This document shows, in pieces, positions 19,715-31,329 of a stretch of DNA of 64,000 nucleotides; position 1 is the first letter of the stretch, and every line of letters starts with the position of its first letter. Location: NCBI GenBank assembly GCA_014905825.1, contig JACGCN010000050.1:62001-126000 (forward strand), in the 5' to 3' direction. This stretch comes from Lyophyllum atratum. Taxonomy: Eukaryota > Basidiomycota > Agaricomycetes > Agaricales > Lyophyllaceae. Below the pieces are notes generated by a model. It was given only the letters and a program-made list of their open reading frames with translations. It was not told the origin of the DNA and made no database searches. The position numbers were made by a program, and so were the translations under genes.

Positions 19715-20038
19715 ATGTCCGTGAAAATGCTGGGATATGTCGTTAACGACGAACAGCTGTTGGATTACGGCATGGAGATGAAGCTCGGTACAGACGAGTC
19801 GAAAAACGCCAAGCATAATACCATAGTCGAGGCAGCGACACACCTCTTCGTTCGCGGAGGACTCTTTGGACATGGGAGGCTGGTTGGTGTGAGGGTCAAC
19901 GGCAAACTTCGGAGATGCCTTGCCGTCGCGTCCAATGATCCCATGGACCGTTTTCCGATGCCAGCGCGGAGAAACCTGGATAAGTTCAAGGAAGTCTTGA
20001 ACACGGAGTTGGAGCCGAGATGGTATAAATATGCATGA
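19715..20038 (+). CDS. S-family small protein, copy S4 (diverged subgroup)
   Basis: 107 codons starting MSVKMLGYVVNDEQLLDYGM and ending EPRWYKYA. With S6 and S7 it forms a second subgroup: Thr-His-Leu in EAATHLFVRGG, and RVNGKLR; S4 and S6 also share SNDPMDRF, where S7 keeps the first-group CNDPDERF. Reading frame and length are preserved despite divergence, supporting selection on the protein. A NUP37 exon-6 fragment follows 150 bp downstream. Confidence 0.78.
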   Translation: MSVKMLGYVVNDEQLLDYGMEMKLGTDESKNAKHNTIVEAATHLFVRGGLFGHGRLVGVRVNGKLRRCLAVASNDPMDRFPMPARRNLDKFKEVLNTELEPRWYKYA

Positions 20039-20187
20039 AGCCTCCAGTCGAACGTCACTACCAGGTCGGAACTAGATCAAAGCCGCTCTTGCGCTTGCAA
20101 ATAATGATGACGTCGATCACAGTTGCTACACCGTCTTGCAATCTTCATCACACATATTAGTAGTAGTACGCGCCATACATTTTACCA

Positions 20188-20422
20188 CTACGAATCCACC
20201 CCAATCGAAAAAGCAAACATCGTCCTCCCAATCGCCGCTACAACCCTCGGTATCCCCTCCCCCTTCAAAAAACCAAAATCCTGCACCGCACGCGGCCTCG
20301 ACCGAACATTAAACACCGTCGCCTGCGCGTGGATGTAGTTCGTATCGTGCACGTGGATCACAGCGCCTCTGGTCGGGAAGTGCGCTGAGATGGCGAAGTA
20401 GTCGGGGTAGGTGGGACACGAC
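20188..20422 (-). pseudogene. NUP37 last-exon fragment, second copy
   Basis: A 235-nt exon-6 fragment, the duplication partner of 7404-7638, with stop codon and acceptor boundary kept and exons 1-5 absent. Confidence 0.7.
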
Positions 20423-21360
20423 CTAAATGACGCAAATGGCCAACCGTCTCAACCACAACATTGTAGAGTGGAGTGAAGACCAAGAGCCTGAGCAGCATAT
20501 AAGGATGGCGTTAAAAGTCCTCCCGTATTCCCAGCCATCCCATTGTGAGTTCCGCTCATAGATAGACCCAGGGTCGTGGTCGAGTCGTGTATTGACAAGA
20601 GCCAGTGAGAGGACAGGATGACCATCGTAAACTGTAGCTAGTCAGATATTTGCAGAGGGTGCAAGGGGGCGGTGACATACCGTAAACCAAAGATGGGAAA
20701 ACACGTTTTTTACTCCCCTTGACAAGATCGAATTAGAGCCACTGTGTTAACGCTCATGGACGCATTTGGTGAATGGGTACACGCTAGTGGAAAGAGAATC
20801 CCCGTCGGTGTTGTCCACTCTTCGTAACATAAGCAATTGCAAGAGATGGTCATTATCGGCCCATTATTACCCCGTACGCAGTCTAAAATGTAAGACGAGC
20901 TCTTCTGTGCATTTGTTTATCTTTGTGGAGAAATCCGTAGGACCGTAGTTGCATGGAGCAGCGGAGGGGTGGTTGTGCGCAGGTGATGGCGCGGTTTGGC
21001 CATCGAAGGACAAGGAGAACCAAGTCGTACAGGCCTATAGAGCGAAGACATCGAAACAGTGGGACGGTTGATGGAATAACACAATCGACTTATCTGGCAT
21101 GTGTACGCGTAGAAACCCTTCCAAACAGGGCCACACAACACGTAGTACGTGTTGGATGATCGTGTCTATAAGAAGCGTTGTCCAGTTCCACAAAACAAGG
21201 ACTTGCCAAGGCTGCCTCCACGACAGCCTTAAATACGTTTGAAACTCTCCAATCAGCACAAAGCCACATCCCGCATCCTCATTCAAACAAAGGATTTTGC
21301 CTAGTACGTATATCATTGCTCAACTCTGTGTCCCTTGCTGACCCGCAGTCCACCTCAGAG

Positions 21361-21684
21361 ATGGCCGTGAAAATGCTGGGTTATATCGTTAGCGACGAAC
21401 AGCTGTTGGATTGGGGCAAGGAGATGAAGCTCGGAACAGACGAGTCGGAAAACGCCAAGGAGAATACCATCGTCGAGGCAGCGGTCTACCTCTTTGTTCT
21501 CGGAGGACTCTTTGGACATGGGAGGCTGGTTGGTGTGAGCGTCAACGGCAAACAGCGGACATGCCTTGCCGTCGCCTGCAATGATCCCGATGAGCGTTTT
21601 CCGATGCCAGCGCGAAGAAAGCTCGATAAGTTCAAGGAAGTCTTGAACACAGACTTGGAGCCCAGATGGTATAAATATGCATGA
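21361..21684 (+). CDS. S-family small protein, copy S5
   Basis: 107 codons; its protein appears identical or nearly identical to S1. TATA-like tctataagaa near 21165; the 5'-UTR intron ends cgcag at 21348. It is convergent with G3 457 bp away, the same arrangement and spacing as S1-G1. Confidence 0.78.
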   Translation: MAVKMLGYIVSDEQLLDWGKEMKLGTDESENAKENTIVEAAVYLFVLGGLFGHGRLVGVSVNGKQRTCLAVACNDPDERFPMPARRKLDKFKEVLNTDLEPRWYKYA

Positions 21685-22140
21685 AGCTTCCAGTCGACGA
21701 CCATACCAGGTCGAAACAAGATCTACCAACCCTTGTCGATGCGGTCCTTTCGCTTGCAGACCTCCTCCAACGACGTCGATCGCAGTTGCTATACGGGAGA
21801 AGTGGTAGGAGGAAATACGGAAATTGAAATGCAAGACTAACTTGCTTCGTTTTGCATAAATAACACCACAGATTCGCCAGGGGAGTGTTACAACTTGAGT
21901 TGGCGGCAGGTGTCAGTAGCAACGATATCAGATATAGTTTTGAGCGCCATTACAATGGCTTAACGTCAGTATTTATGTTGGTTCAAAATTTGGAGAAGAG
22001 GAAAGGGAAAGAAAAAGAATATCGAGCAATACTATCAAGAAATCCCTTCCTCTTCGATTCATGCGACAGGATAAATTCCATTAAATAGTGGAGAGCTAGG
22101 ATTTTGAAGACTAGTGGTGATAAAATTTCCAAATCGACAG

Positions 22141-22820
22141 TTACCACCTCCGGCTTCCCCACTGTCCAGACCGCCACCATGGCCATCTACCGCTATTGCC
22201 ACCATTGCCCCCGTTGCCACCATTACCGCCGTTACCACCGTTTCCCGAACCGTGCCAGCCGCCACCGTGCCAACCGCCACCGTTCCAACCTCCACCATTC
22301 CAGCCACCTCCATTCCAGCCGCCATTGTTCCAACCTCCACCGTGCCAATTACCTCCGCCGTTACCTCCGTTTCCGCCATTTCCACGATTTCCGCCATTTC
22401 CACCGCCGCCACTATTCCAGCCTCCGCCATGCCAATTGCCTCCACCATTGCCGCCATTACCACCATTGCCGCCATTTCCCCCGTTACCACCACCTGCACT
22501 ATTCCAACCACCACCATCGCCACCTCCATTGCCTCCATTTCCTCCGTTACCACCATTTCCGCCGTTGCCACCACCCCCATCACCATTGCCGGCGTTACCG
22601 CCATTTCCGCCATTTCCGCCATTGCCCCCATTTCCACCACCACCATTCGAAGAGACTCCCCTAACCTAAGGCGCAAGGATATTAGCATACCAGATAAAAC
22701 AACGAGGAAAACATAACGTACCTCCATATCGTTCATCCTTGCGAATTTAGAGTCAGAAACTATGGGACTGGCGATGGCTACGCCGAGGAGTGCTGACACG
22801 ACGAAAACTTGGAACTTCAT
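22141..22820 (-). CDS. G-family secreted Gly/Asn-rich repeat protein, copy G3
   Basis: Exons 22820-22722 and 22665-22141, exactly the exon lengths of G1; 207 residues. Signal peptide, linker, GGN array with WHGGGWN blocks and tail GGRWPWWRSGQW plus a short extension. TATA at 22942-22950. Nearly identical to G1, with a few changes in the repeat region, so it belongs to the same recent S1-G1 / S5-G3 duplication. Confidence 0.83.
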
Positions 22821-25060
22821 GTTTTATTGAAATGCGTTTTAGAAAGAGGTTGGTGATGAGGACCGTTGATACAACAATGTGCGAATGAGGTGATGGTGGG
22901 TTGGGAGCTGTTGAGATGCTAGGAATCGTTGTCGAGAGAGCCCTTTTATAGACGCGGGAAAGGGGTTCAGAGCGACGAGAATGAGCAAGTGGGTCATTGA
23001 GAAGAGGAGGCCGCCGTATGTCATGTACAGAGAATCATTCTTCAGAACGGGGTCTGCTGAGAATAGGGTTGATTGCCGAACTTGAAGCCATGGGAAGTAG
23101 CCACCGACAGGCTTCATGATGATAGAGTGCTCTAAAGCTAAGGTCCTTCGATTTGTGTCTCAATTAGAACGTATATTCATTTCTTCAACGCACTCACCTC
23201 ATCAAGAATGGCAAAGCAGATTACGACACAAGGTTGCCGTCGCATCTTGGTCGTATCGATTCCACGCGTCAAGTGCTTGCGTGTGCCGTTTGTCTCCTGA
23301 TTATTTTTACCTTAGACATAGCCCACATGAGTCCTTGACCCACTATACCTAAAATTTCGTCGATTTGAGGCGAGGACCACCAAGGACGTCATTGACTGTG
23401 TTTAGGGGCTGAGAAGGCGGTGTTCAGTATGAATCAGAGCTCCAAGGATCCACTTACCTCCTCGAACGAATCCACCCCCTTTCTTTTACAGCTTTCAGTT
23501 CTTTAATGTGATCGCACTTTTCGCAGTATTCGTAGGTACGTGTCGCAGCTGCGTGGAATAGGCCGCGGCCTCCGAATTGAGGTGCATTCCGCTTGCAAGT
23601 CACGACCCGAATACTTCTACAACGATGGGCATGCAGGAAATGCCAGCAGCGATGCAACAGATCCGCGAAATTGGTAGATTGGCGGACAGTCCTCGATGTC
23701 ACGATTCATGGCGTGAACACAGCAAGCGCTTGGTGGAACAAAAAACAAGACCAAATTTTAACTTCATCCTCATTGCATCCTCATATGCATCGCCGTTTCC
23801 TTTGCTCTTTCCAGCGTCACCGCCCCTGCTAAGGAACCCTGGGATCCAATGACATTGAACTGGGCGTCAAAGGGAGGTGCCTGCTTGAGCGTCCCAAAGT
23901 CCACGGTTTGGGAGAAATATTCTTGTCACACCATCTGTCGGAGGTAGGATCTGGGTAGGATTTCATACATGCCGTCCCCACAGTATCACATAACGTTGGT
24001 ATCGGGCGATCTGGGGAAGCTACGCCTTCGTTGGGACAGAGCCTGCGGGAGGTAAGACCTCTCTTGAGACGTCATCACTACGGCACTGACGGGACGTCTG
24101 ACAGATATCGCATGTGTGTCCAGGGAACCTATCCCCGAGGTACCAATTTGAGAACGGATATCGAAAATCTCCTGCAAAGTCTATAAATTTATGTGTTAAT
24201 CTACGCAAATCCATACTTTAAGAAATAATCCGTCGGAGAAGGACCAGTTGAAGCTTGTTATCTCAAGGTATGCAGGCCCCTTAGGCTTGCTCCGGGATGC
24301 TTTTCGCCAAGGCGGACAAGCTTTACAAAGTCCACCAAGGCTGTGTTCGCATGACCTCGGAGTCAAGTAATCTGCGCCATCTGACAGATGGTTGGCTTGA
24401 CTAACCCTTGCAACACCTTCCATACTGGATCAAACCTTTTGACTGATACGCCTTTGAAACTCATCTAGACACCATGTAAGGTCTTCCGCGGATTAGACGA
24501 CAATACAGAAGGTTAGTATCAGAAGTTGTGAGCCCCTGGTTATAGAGCCTCGTTTACTACCAATACGTTTGTAGCGTTAGCGTCTCACTGACCTCTGCTT
24601 TCAGCCATTTGTCTTAGTGATCTCAATCGTAATTTCGAGAACATGAGCGGACGACCCCACATATGTCGAGTATGATCATCACACATTGCGGCTGAGAGCC
24701 GACACCCCGGAGTCTGGCCAACGGGGTGGGAGCGCAATGAACGAAAGAACGAAAGGGTCTCGCTTCTTTGGAAGACCGTAGCCTCGTGTGAATGATTGTC
24801 GGCGCTGTACACGGAGGTTGCAGGTTTTTGAGCGCCTGTGCGTGTGGGTGGCTTGGATGTGCTCACGAGTCACATACCTGGTTCTGCTGTAAATTAACCA
24901 CGAATCATCGAGTAGAAGGGGCGAATGCCCATGGTCGTCCCATAAATATCCGCAGGGCAACGTTGCTTTCAATCTTACATTGGCTGGTGACAGATGCTAC
25001 TAAAATGAAACATATTAGAACCCATTAAATACGACTGGGAGAAGGAAGCAGACCATGATG
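22821..25060. other. G3 upstream block, then region without recognised gene
   Basis: About 22839-23760 repeats the G upstream block. On the minus strand a frame ending at a good donor (IKELKAVKERGWIRSRR before gtaagtgg, near 23454) looks coding. From 23770 to 25060 the sequence is single copy. Two minus-strand open pieces (about 24230-24420 with PAYLEITSFNWSFSDGLF, and 23986-24177) could be exons around a 36-44-nt intron, but I recognise no family. I call nothing here. Confidence 0.35.
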
Positions 25061-26778
25061 CTACGGGCGAGACTCGAGGTCCGGTACCGACTGACCCCCC
25101 CGGTCGGGCACAACGAATTCGAAACCTGACAACACGGGCCCTTGAGATTTGTCCGAAGTAGGTGCTAAACCCTCGGAAACTCGTTGTCTGAGGCTCAGGA
25201 TCAAGCGGCTGCCGGCGATTGTCACCATGGACAAAGAAAAGCTGAAAACAAGGGTTAGGCTTGTTGTTCCAGCCAAGCGGAAAGGATTCTAGCATACGGC
25301 CGTGCAACTGCGATCAGTATGGGCGGGGCTTTCGCCCACATACTACGAAACTAATCAGATGAGAATAGACTCTTTCCTGAATGGTTACGCACACAAGTGA
25401 AAATATGGCACACGCTGAATAAATCGTGAATTCAAAGCGAGGGAGATGAAAGAAGTTAGTCACCTGCTACAATTATGAAGTATGCGGTGCCTATTGGTCA
25501 AGGTAAGAGACCAGCGCACATGAGAACGAAGTAGCTGACCATCGAGGAATAGAGTAACATAAAAAGCTCCACAATCCGTTTTTCTAGAGAATCGGGAAAT
25601 GACATAACGGACAGTGATCACAAAGAGTGTTGTCTCGAATACAATCCTGCGGAATGGTCAGTCGGACATTTGGAGTAGAGGCAAAGTCAAACACACGTAG
25701 GCATCCAAGCAATCCACAGGTACGACGGGATCTGTAGAAGATTAAGACGATATTACATGTGAAGGCTGTAATAAATATTCACCTCGGATACGCATGCACC
25801 CTTTGAACGGGTGGAGTCTATGCGTCCTATGGCAATTTTATTGACACACACGACAGCAGAAATGAAGTAGGTATATATACCAACGATTCCCGAATATGCT
25901 GCAGTCATGATGGCAAAAGTCGAGGCCGCATAGAAAGCCCCTCCTATCCACAAAAGTTTTCGCACTATACATTGGCCGTTGTGGATGGCATTCACTCGTA
26001 TCGCGACCACAGCTTATGAGAAGACTCAGGCTCAGATATAAAAGCTGGGCCTAGAGCAGCGCACCGTGTATTGACACGTAGCAGATAATGGTGAGATAGG
26101 CTTGCAGTAGAATCCACGCTTTGCAAAACTAAGGAAATAATGTGAGAAAGGTAAGTTTCAGAGCCACAGAACTGACCATAATATCATGCATCACGGGAGA
26201 TAATTTGTCTGACAGGCTATTTGAGGCGGAGTGAATGGAGTGAAAGATGTTTAGAACTCACCGTACATATCCAAAGCAAGGATGCACGGCCTGCTTTTGA
26301 TTAAATATACTTCCAGTATTTCATCAACTGAATTCATACGCACGGAAGGTATCGATTCTACTTGCGCAGAAGCTATTAGGCAGATATAATGACGTAGGCA
26401 AGCCCAGCACGCACCACTACAAAGATGGCCGATACTGCACTCTTCGGTCTTCTCCAGACCAACTCTACCTTGTTTACATCGTGAGCTTTAGAATGACCTT
26501 CCTGGGTTCACCTACTTCACTGGCCAACTAGACCTCGTAAGCGGCATGCATGGGAGCTGGGAGGATGGTTACTCACAGTTATAAGATGATCGTAAACTAG
26601 CATCGAGAATCCAGCAACTGTTTCGGTATCGAATCAACCAACATACAATGGCTGGCTTAGGGAACATACATAACGTCGAGCTAACACAGAACAGTGAGGT
26701 TCGACTTGGTTACTGGAAGGATACGACGTACTTGACAGCCATGTTGTATCGAGCTTCAACTTGAATAGTTTCGGACAT
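25061..26778 (-). CDS. DUF6533-type multi-pass membrane protein, many short exons
   Basis: The start at 26778 reads MSETIQVEARYNMAV. Short exons then give AGFSMLVYDHLIT, VELVWRRPKSAVSAIFVV and NRYLPC. This is the YDHLIT..V.LVW...NRYLP signature of the DUF6533 family of fungal seven-helix-like proteins. Further exons give FCKAWILLQAYLTIICYVS and AIRVNAIHNGQC, then a hydrophobic FYAASTFAIMTAAYSGIVG helix. The last exon reads SLSMVTIAGSRLILSLRQ and ends VPDLESRP with the stop at 25061. Several exons are under 40 nt and some junctions in the middle (25300-25750 and 26160-26280) are unresolved. Role unknown; the family is expanded in basidiomycetes and presumed to sit in membranes. Confidence 0.72.
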
Positions 26779-29190
26779 TGTCTATATTGTCAATCTGGAA
26801 ACTTTTGGGTCATAGAATGATTCAGGCGGAGGTGAGGCCTAGGAATACACCGTAGTGGGCACGGCCGGACGAGAATGAGATGAGATCGGATTAGCTGCAT
26901 CATACAGTCCGAATACACGGGGTATATCAAGGCGCCAGTTAAAGATGCGTCACGCTTCGTCTTCCGCGTGCTTCGTCAGGAGATTGATATACATTGGTCG
27001 CGGAACTATTGACCATAAGAATTAAAGATCAACAATCATGATCATGATGGCCTCCACCCATCCTTGATCGCGCTGAGAGGATATATGGCTAGAAAAGGCC
27101 GAAAAGGCTGTACATACCAAGATTTCCATGTAAGAATACCTAGTGATAGACCCGTCTGACAGATCCATGTGAGCCCAGCAGCGTTTCAGCGCGTATGTGG
27201 CTGTTGGATCCGACTGAAGCTGACTGAAGAAAAGGCGATACGAGTCATGCTTGCTGCTTTATGACAACAACAATCAACAAAAAGAAGTCCCGGAGCGCGC
27301 GCCAAGATCTTTGGGAAGACTTCCGCCAGCCACCTTCGTGAAACCTACCTACCTCCACTAGGAGATCGACCTACTAAAGCTCAGAATAGTTTTGATATCT
27401 CGTTTTGAAGCAAGGCGGTGAATCATCACTAAAGACCTAATAACCTTCGAAGCCAGTGGAAATCCGACCAGGTGGAGAAATCGTCTTGAACTCACCCAAA
27501 ACGACAAACTTGCTGTAGCTCTACACATTGCGCGGAAGCGTATACAATTTTCAGATCCGGACTTTGTTCTTTTTCGCGGACTGTACGATGGCGCGCCAAG
27601 GGCACGAGAATTCCACCACCTTCCTCGGGCGACTCCACTGCGACTCCGACGGGGCCCGCTGGTAACCCATTCACTGTGCAAAGATGAAGCTTCAGATTTC
27701 CCTCATATAGCACTATGCCTATCTCTCTGGCATGTCCCCGATGTGACGTCACGAGCGCACAGGCTGCTGTACATATATCTAGTTGATGATGATCTTTTAA
27801 TTTCTAAAATCACCCGCATGGACGTCCAGTGGCTCGCCAACTCGTGCTTGGAGATCACAGAATGATATGCGTCTGAATCGGCGACCGCCTATCGTTCTCA
27901 GACTCGTTAGGTTCTAAAGTGTCGAGCTGGACTTCTTGTGCTACATGATCATCGAGGCTTTCTTAGCCAGACCCCCCAGAATTTGCCTTTGGTCACCTTT
28001 TTATGTCAGATCATCTACTGCCATTAACACTGAGAAGAGTAGCATCTCCGATGTCCAAGACGCGGCTCACCGTCACGACATCGTATCGACCCACACCGGA
28101 GTATAGTATCTGTCTATAACGCAATATCTCTATGCCGGACTCAGGGTCCTGCGCGCATGAGAGGACTGGGAACTTCCATGATCTGACATATGGCTCCTTC
28201 TAAACCCTCTTCATGGTCAAGCCGTCAAGAACCGCTTATCTACGCTGGATCTGCTTATCCCGCACTTGCTTCATACCTAGGGGGTTACTAGCAACAGGTT
28301 GTAAATGAAATCAAGGCTTGGGAGGTGTTGAGCGATGAAGGGCTCCGGCGCCGCGCATGCGCATATTGGTCAAGGTCACAAGTCGAGGTCTCATCTGAAC
28401 ACGTCAGGTAGGGAGAGATGTTTTATCACTACCGGCGGAAAGCACTCTTGAACCCCATCTAGCAAGAATGGATGACGTCGAAAGTAATCATGGTCACCTT
28501 ATGTCAAAGTAAGCAAGATTGGTCTGTACATACAGCACGTGGTGCGATATTGATTCTCTCTTGCTTTGTTACTGTATGTAGTCGAACGAACAGCGCTATC
28601 TAGTTATAGGACTTTCTTATCTATGATTCGCAATCGCACAAAGCAATTCGGGGGTCCAATCACGCACGTCGTAAAGATTTCATCGACGTTCCGCATATGA
28701 GCGACAAAAGATAAAGGTTATGGACACACGTTGTGCTTCCTGATAAACTAACCCTTGCCCAGGTCTGACACCCTGAAACTTCCTGTACAGCTTTGTGATT
28801 ACCACAACATGAACGTCCCCTTATTTTCATTTCCCGGTTCAGGGATCGTCGATTTCATGAAAGGGCGTAAACCGCGAGGCTAATTGACAGAAAGAAGCCC
28901 ATGTTGTGCCGAAGAAACTGCATGATGAGGCGTCGACGAACACAATAATGAGAACCTGGATTTCATTTTACGCGTAGCCTTCGACTAGCGCGAGGCTTAT
29001 CGGAATCTGTCGAGATAATACAAGCAGAAGAGGTGACCGCCGTTTTACTGTCCCGTCGGCCGTCGGTGGTCGAGGAATTCTCGTGTGGTGTGGTATTGCA
29101 TGAGCATATGGGTGAGGAATTCATGAAGCCACGATGATCGAAGATTTAAGAGGCGATATCGTAGTTTAGATTGATATCCTCTCTAGCAGC
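26779..29190. other. Gene-poor interval
   Basis: No gene is firmly supported. A minus-strand frame (27752-27492) contains LPAGPVGVAVESPEEGGG and SPDLKIVYASAQCVELQQ and ends at a plausible donor (gtgagttc near 27495). It may be one exon of an unrecognised gene. The rest shows no long frame, repeat or RNA gene that I can identify. Confidence 0.3.
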
Positions 29191-31189
29191 TAATACGATG
29201 GGAAATCGGAGTCTCTTGAGACTAGCAGCACCTGATGAGTGGTCTTGTGCTTCGCTGTCAAGCAGTACTTACTCAACATCAACTCGATTAAACGCTTTAT
29301 CTCATCCGGCGGCCAGCTGACGAGATTCTGAAAATGAGAGCTAGGAGATCCTTGACATGAGTGAATGTACTCACTTCTCATGTAGCAACCGACACACAAG
29401 ACCACCCCTTAATCTCCGCCAGACCACTGAAGCAAAGGAGGACTATGACATCGATATGTATCATTTCCGCCACTTGAAGGACAGATAGGGCACGCTACGA
29501 TGTCGACGTCAACTTGTAGGTAAGTCTGAATAGAAGTTTTCGGAACTCGAGAAACCAATCGATTGTCTAAGCGCAGGTTAGAAAAACAAACCTATCACTG
29601 AGGCTATCAGTGCGGCCTTACGACTCCTTGGAAGGTCATTATGCCATCCGTCGGAAAATAGTACTGCGGCGATGCGCGCAAGACACGGGTCGGTATGTAT
29701 AGCTGGGAAACCTCGGGCGGGGATGGGGACATCGCTTCAGTATCCACGCACCTCCGTTTGGACCAGTCCGAGCAGCCTCGAGGTAATTAAATAGCTGTTC
29801 GACTGTGAGAGCGGGGAAACCAACCACCCAAAACTGCGGTGACGATGTAAGTAATCTGTTTGATGGACGGACTGGGCGAAAGCGGTAAGAGTGGCCCAGA
29901 GAATTTGTAAAAAAACATTGACGGTTTGACGGCGGCATGATCATGACAGGCCGCCGGCGGAAATATTTGGCGTGATCGTTGAACTTTGCGTGCAAACATG
30001 GACCTGGGTTCAAGGATGCCCGCTTATACGATGGCGGTCAGAAAATGAGTCAATTGAGCCATGGAAATACGCACTTAACTCGGAGGAAGGGTAGGCTACC
30101 CGCCATGATTCCGCTGTTAAAAGGCAGTCGCGTACTTACAGCCTCCAGGAAACTCCGTGACCCTGCATGAAGGTACACGCGGGCATGCCAAGAATCTGCC
30201 GCGCGTCATTTGCTGCTCATCAACCGCAATATTGACGATTGGGTTAAAGGGGTCATAAACGAAGATGAAACTGAGTAAGTCGACGACAGAAACGAGAAAA
30301 TATGATTGCCGGAAAGGATTTTGAAGCTATATTGGTGAAACAAATGTACCGTCCCTTGAATTGTTGTCAAGCTGCTTAGCTGCCGCTGCAATATATTGAC
30401 CTGAAACCAGTAAAAACTGTTCATGTTGTGTGGTATGTATATGTACATACGGTCTAAGAGTAATATTGATATCTATTAGGAAGGAGTATGTCCTGACCGG
30501 AGACCATATGCGTAGAGAAGAGAAGATATGCGGTGAGACGTCTAAGTGTGGATGAGATGCATGCGGAAAGCGAAAGCGAGAAAGCGATGATGGTAGTTTG
30601 ACGTCAACTGAGCCTAGCCAGTTGGCATCTCCAAAGTCCCGAAAGAAAGGAAAGAAAAGGATACATGAACGCTCGAAACATTCATGATTTTTTCTAGGTA
30701 CAACGTTAGACGCGGCTTTGTGGAGGAGCATGACAACTGAAGGCTTACTGTTCGCATCATCAAAGGCGAAGAATTGCTGTTTGACTGAGCGGGTGGCTAG
30801 TGGCAAACGTCAATGAGCGGGACTGAACTATACGAAGAACAAAGAAAAGACTCACCGCATACGAATAGGGTGACGCTGGAGGATGCTGTGCGAATGACGA
30901 CGCGGTTTTTGAAAGAGCTTTTTGTAGCTATCGATGTAAAAACAAGTTAGCACGGAAAGGAGGCCCGAAAAACTGGTTGCAGACTGACCAGGGCTTCGCT
31001 CTCTGCAGCTCGCTGTGCGTACATATTGGGATGTAGTGCAACATTTTGGATACTGGTGGCTTGCGGTAGGGAGTGTAGTGACGAAGATACACTGGGAAAG
31101 GCGACCAGACTCGACCTGTTTGACGCGTCGCGAGTAGACATGATGAAAGGGTCGGAGAGATTGCAACCGGGGGATGCTGAGCAGGACAC
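29190..31189 (-). CDS. Unrecognised multi-exon gene
   Basis: A TATA box (gtctataaag, 31305-31314) precedes exon 1 (31189 or 31141 to 30989), which encodes a Ser-rich start (STRDASNRSSLVAFPSVSSS) and AQRAAESEAL. It joins across a clean intron to exon 2 (30927-30856, LQKALSKTASSFAQHPPA) and exon 3 (30784-30749). Further exons bounded by good splice sites read QYIAAAAKQLDNNSRD (about 30398-30345), FVYDPFNPIVNIAVDEQQM (about 30268-30141), FPALTVEQLFNYLEAARTG (about 29840-29757) and NLVSWPPDEIKRLIELML (about 29327-29272). Exons between 30740 and 30400 and the stop codon are not fixed. No domain is recognised; there is no signal peptide. Confidence 0.5.
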
Positions 31190-31329
31190 CTAGGGTGGGC
31201 AGCGGGTATGCAAGAGGCCAGAAAGAGTGAAGGCCGAGTAGGAACACGGAAGAGGACCAAGGCGAAACCGGGGTGAGGAGGTATATTGGCGGTTGTAAGG
31301 GCGACTTTATAGACTTGCTTGTGAGCATG

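Larger units (their letters stand above)
20085..21704. repeat. Recent segmental duplication, copy 2
   Basis: Partner of 7301-8920 at constant offset 12784. Visible differences include tgtt/cgtt within S and cacc/accg within the NUP37 fragment. The spacer 20423-21160 has no gene. Confidence 0.75.
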
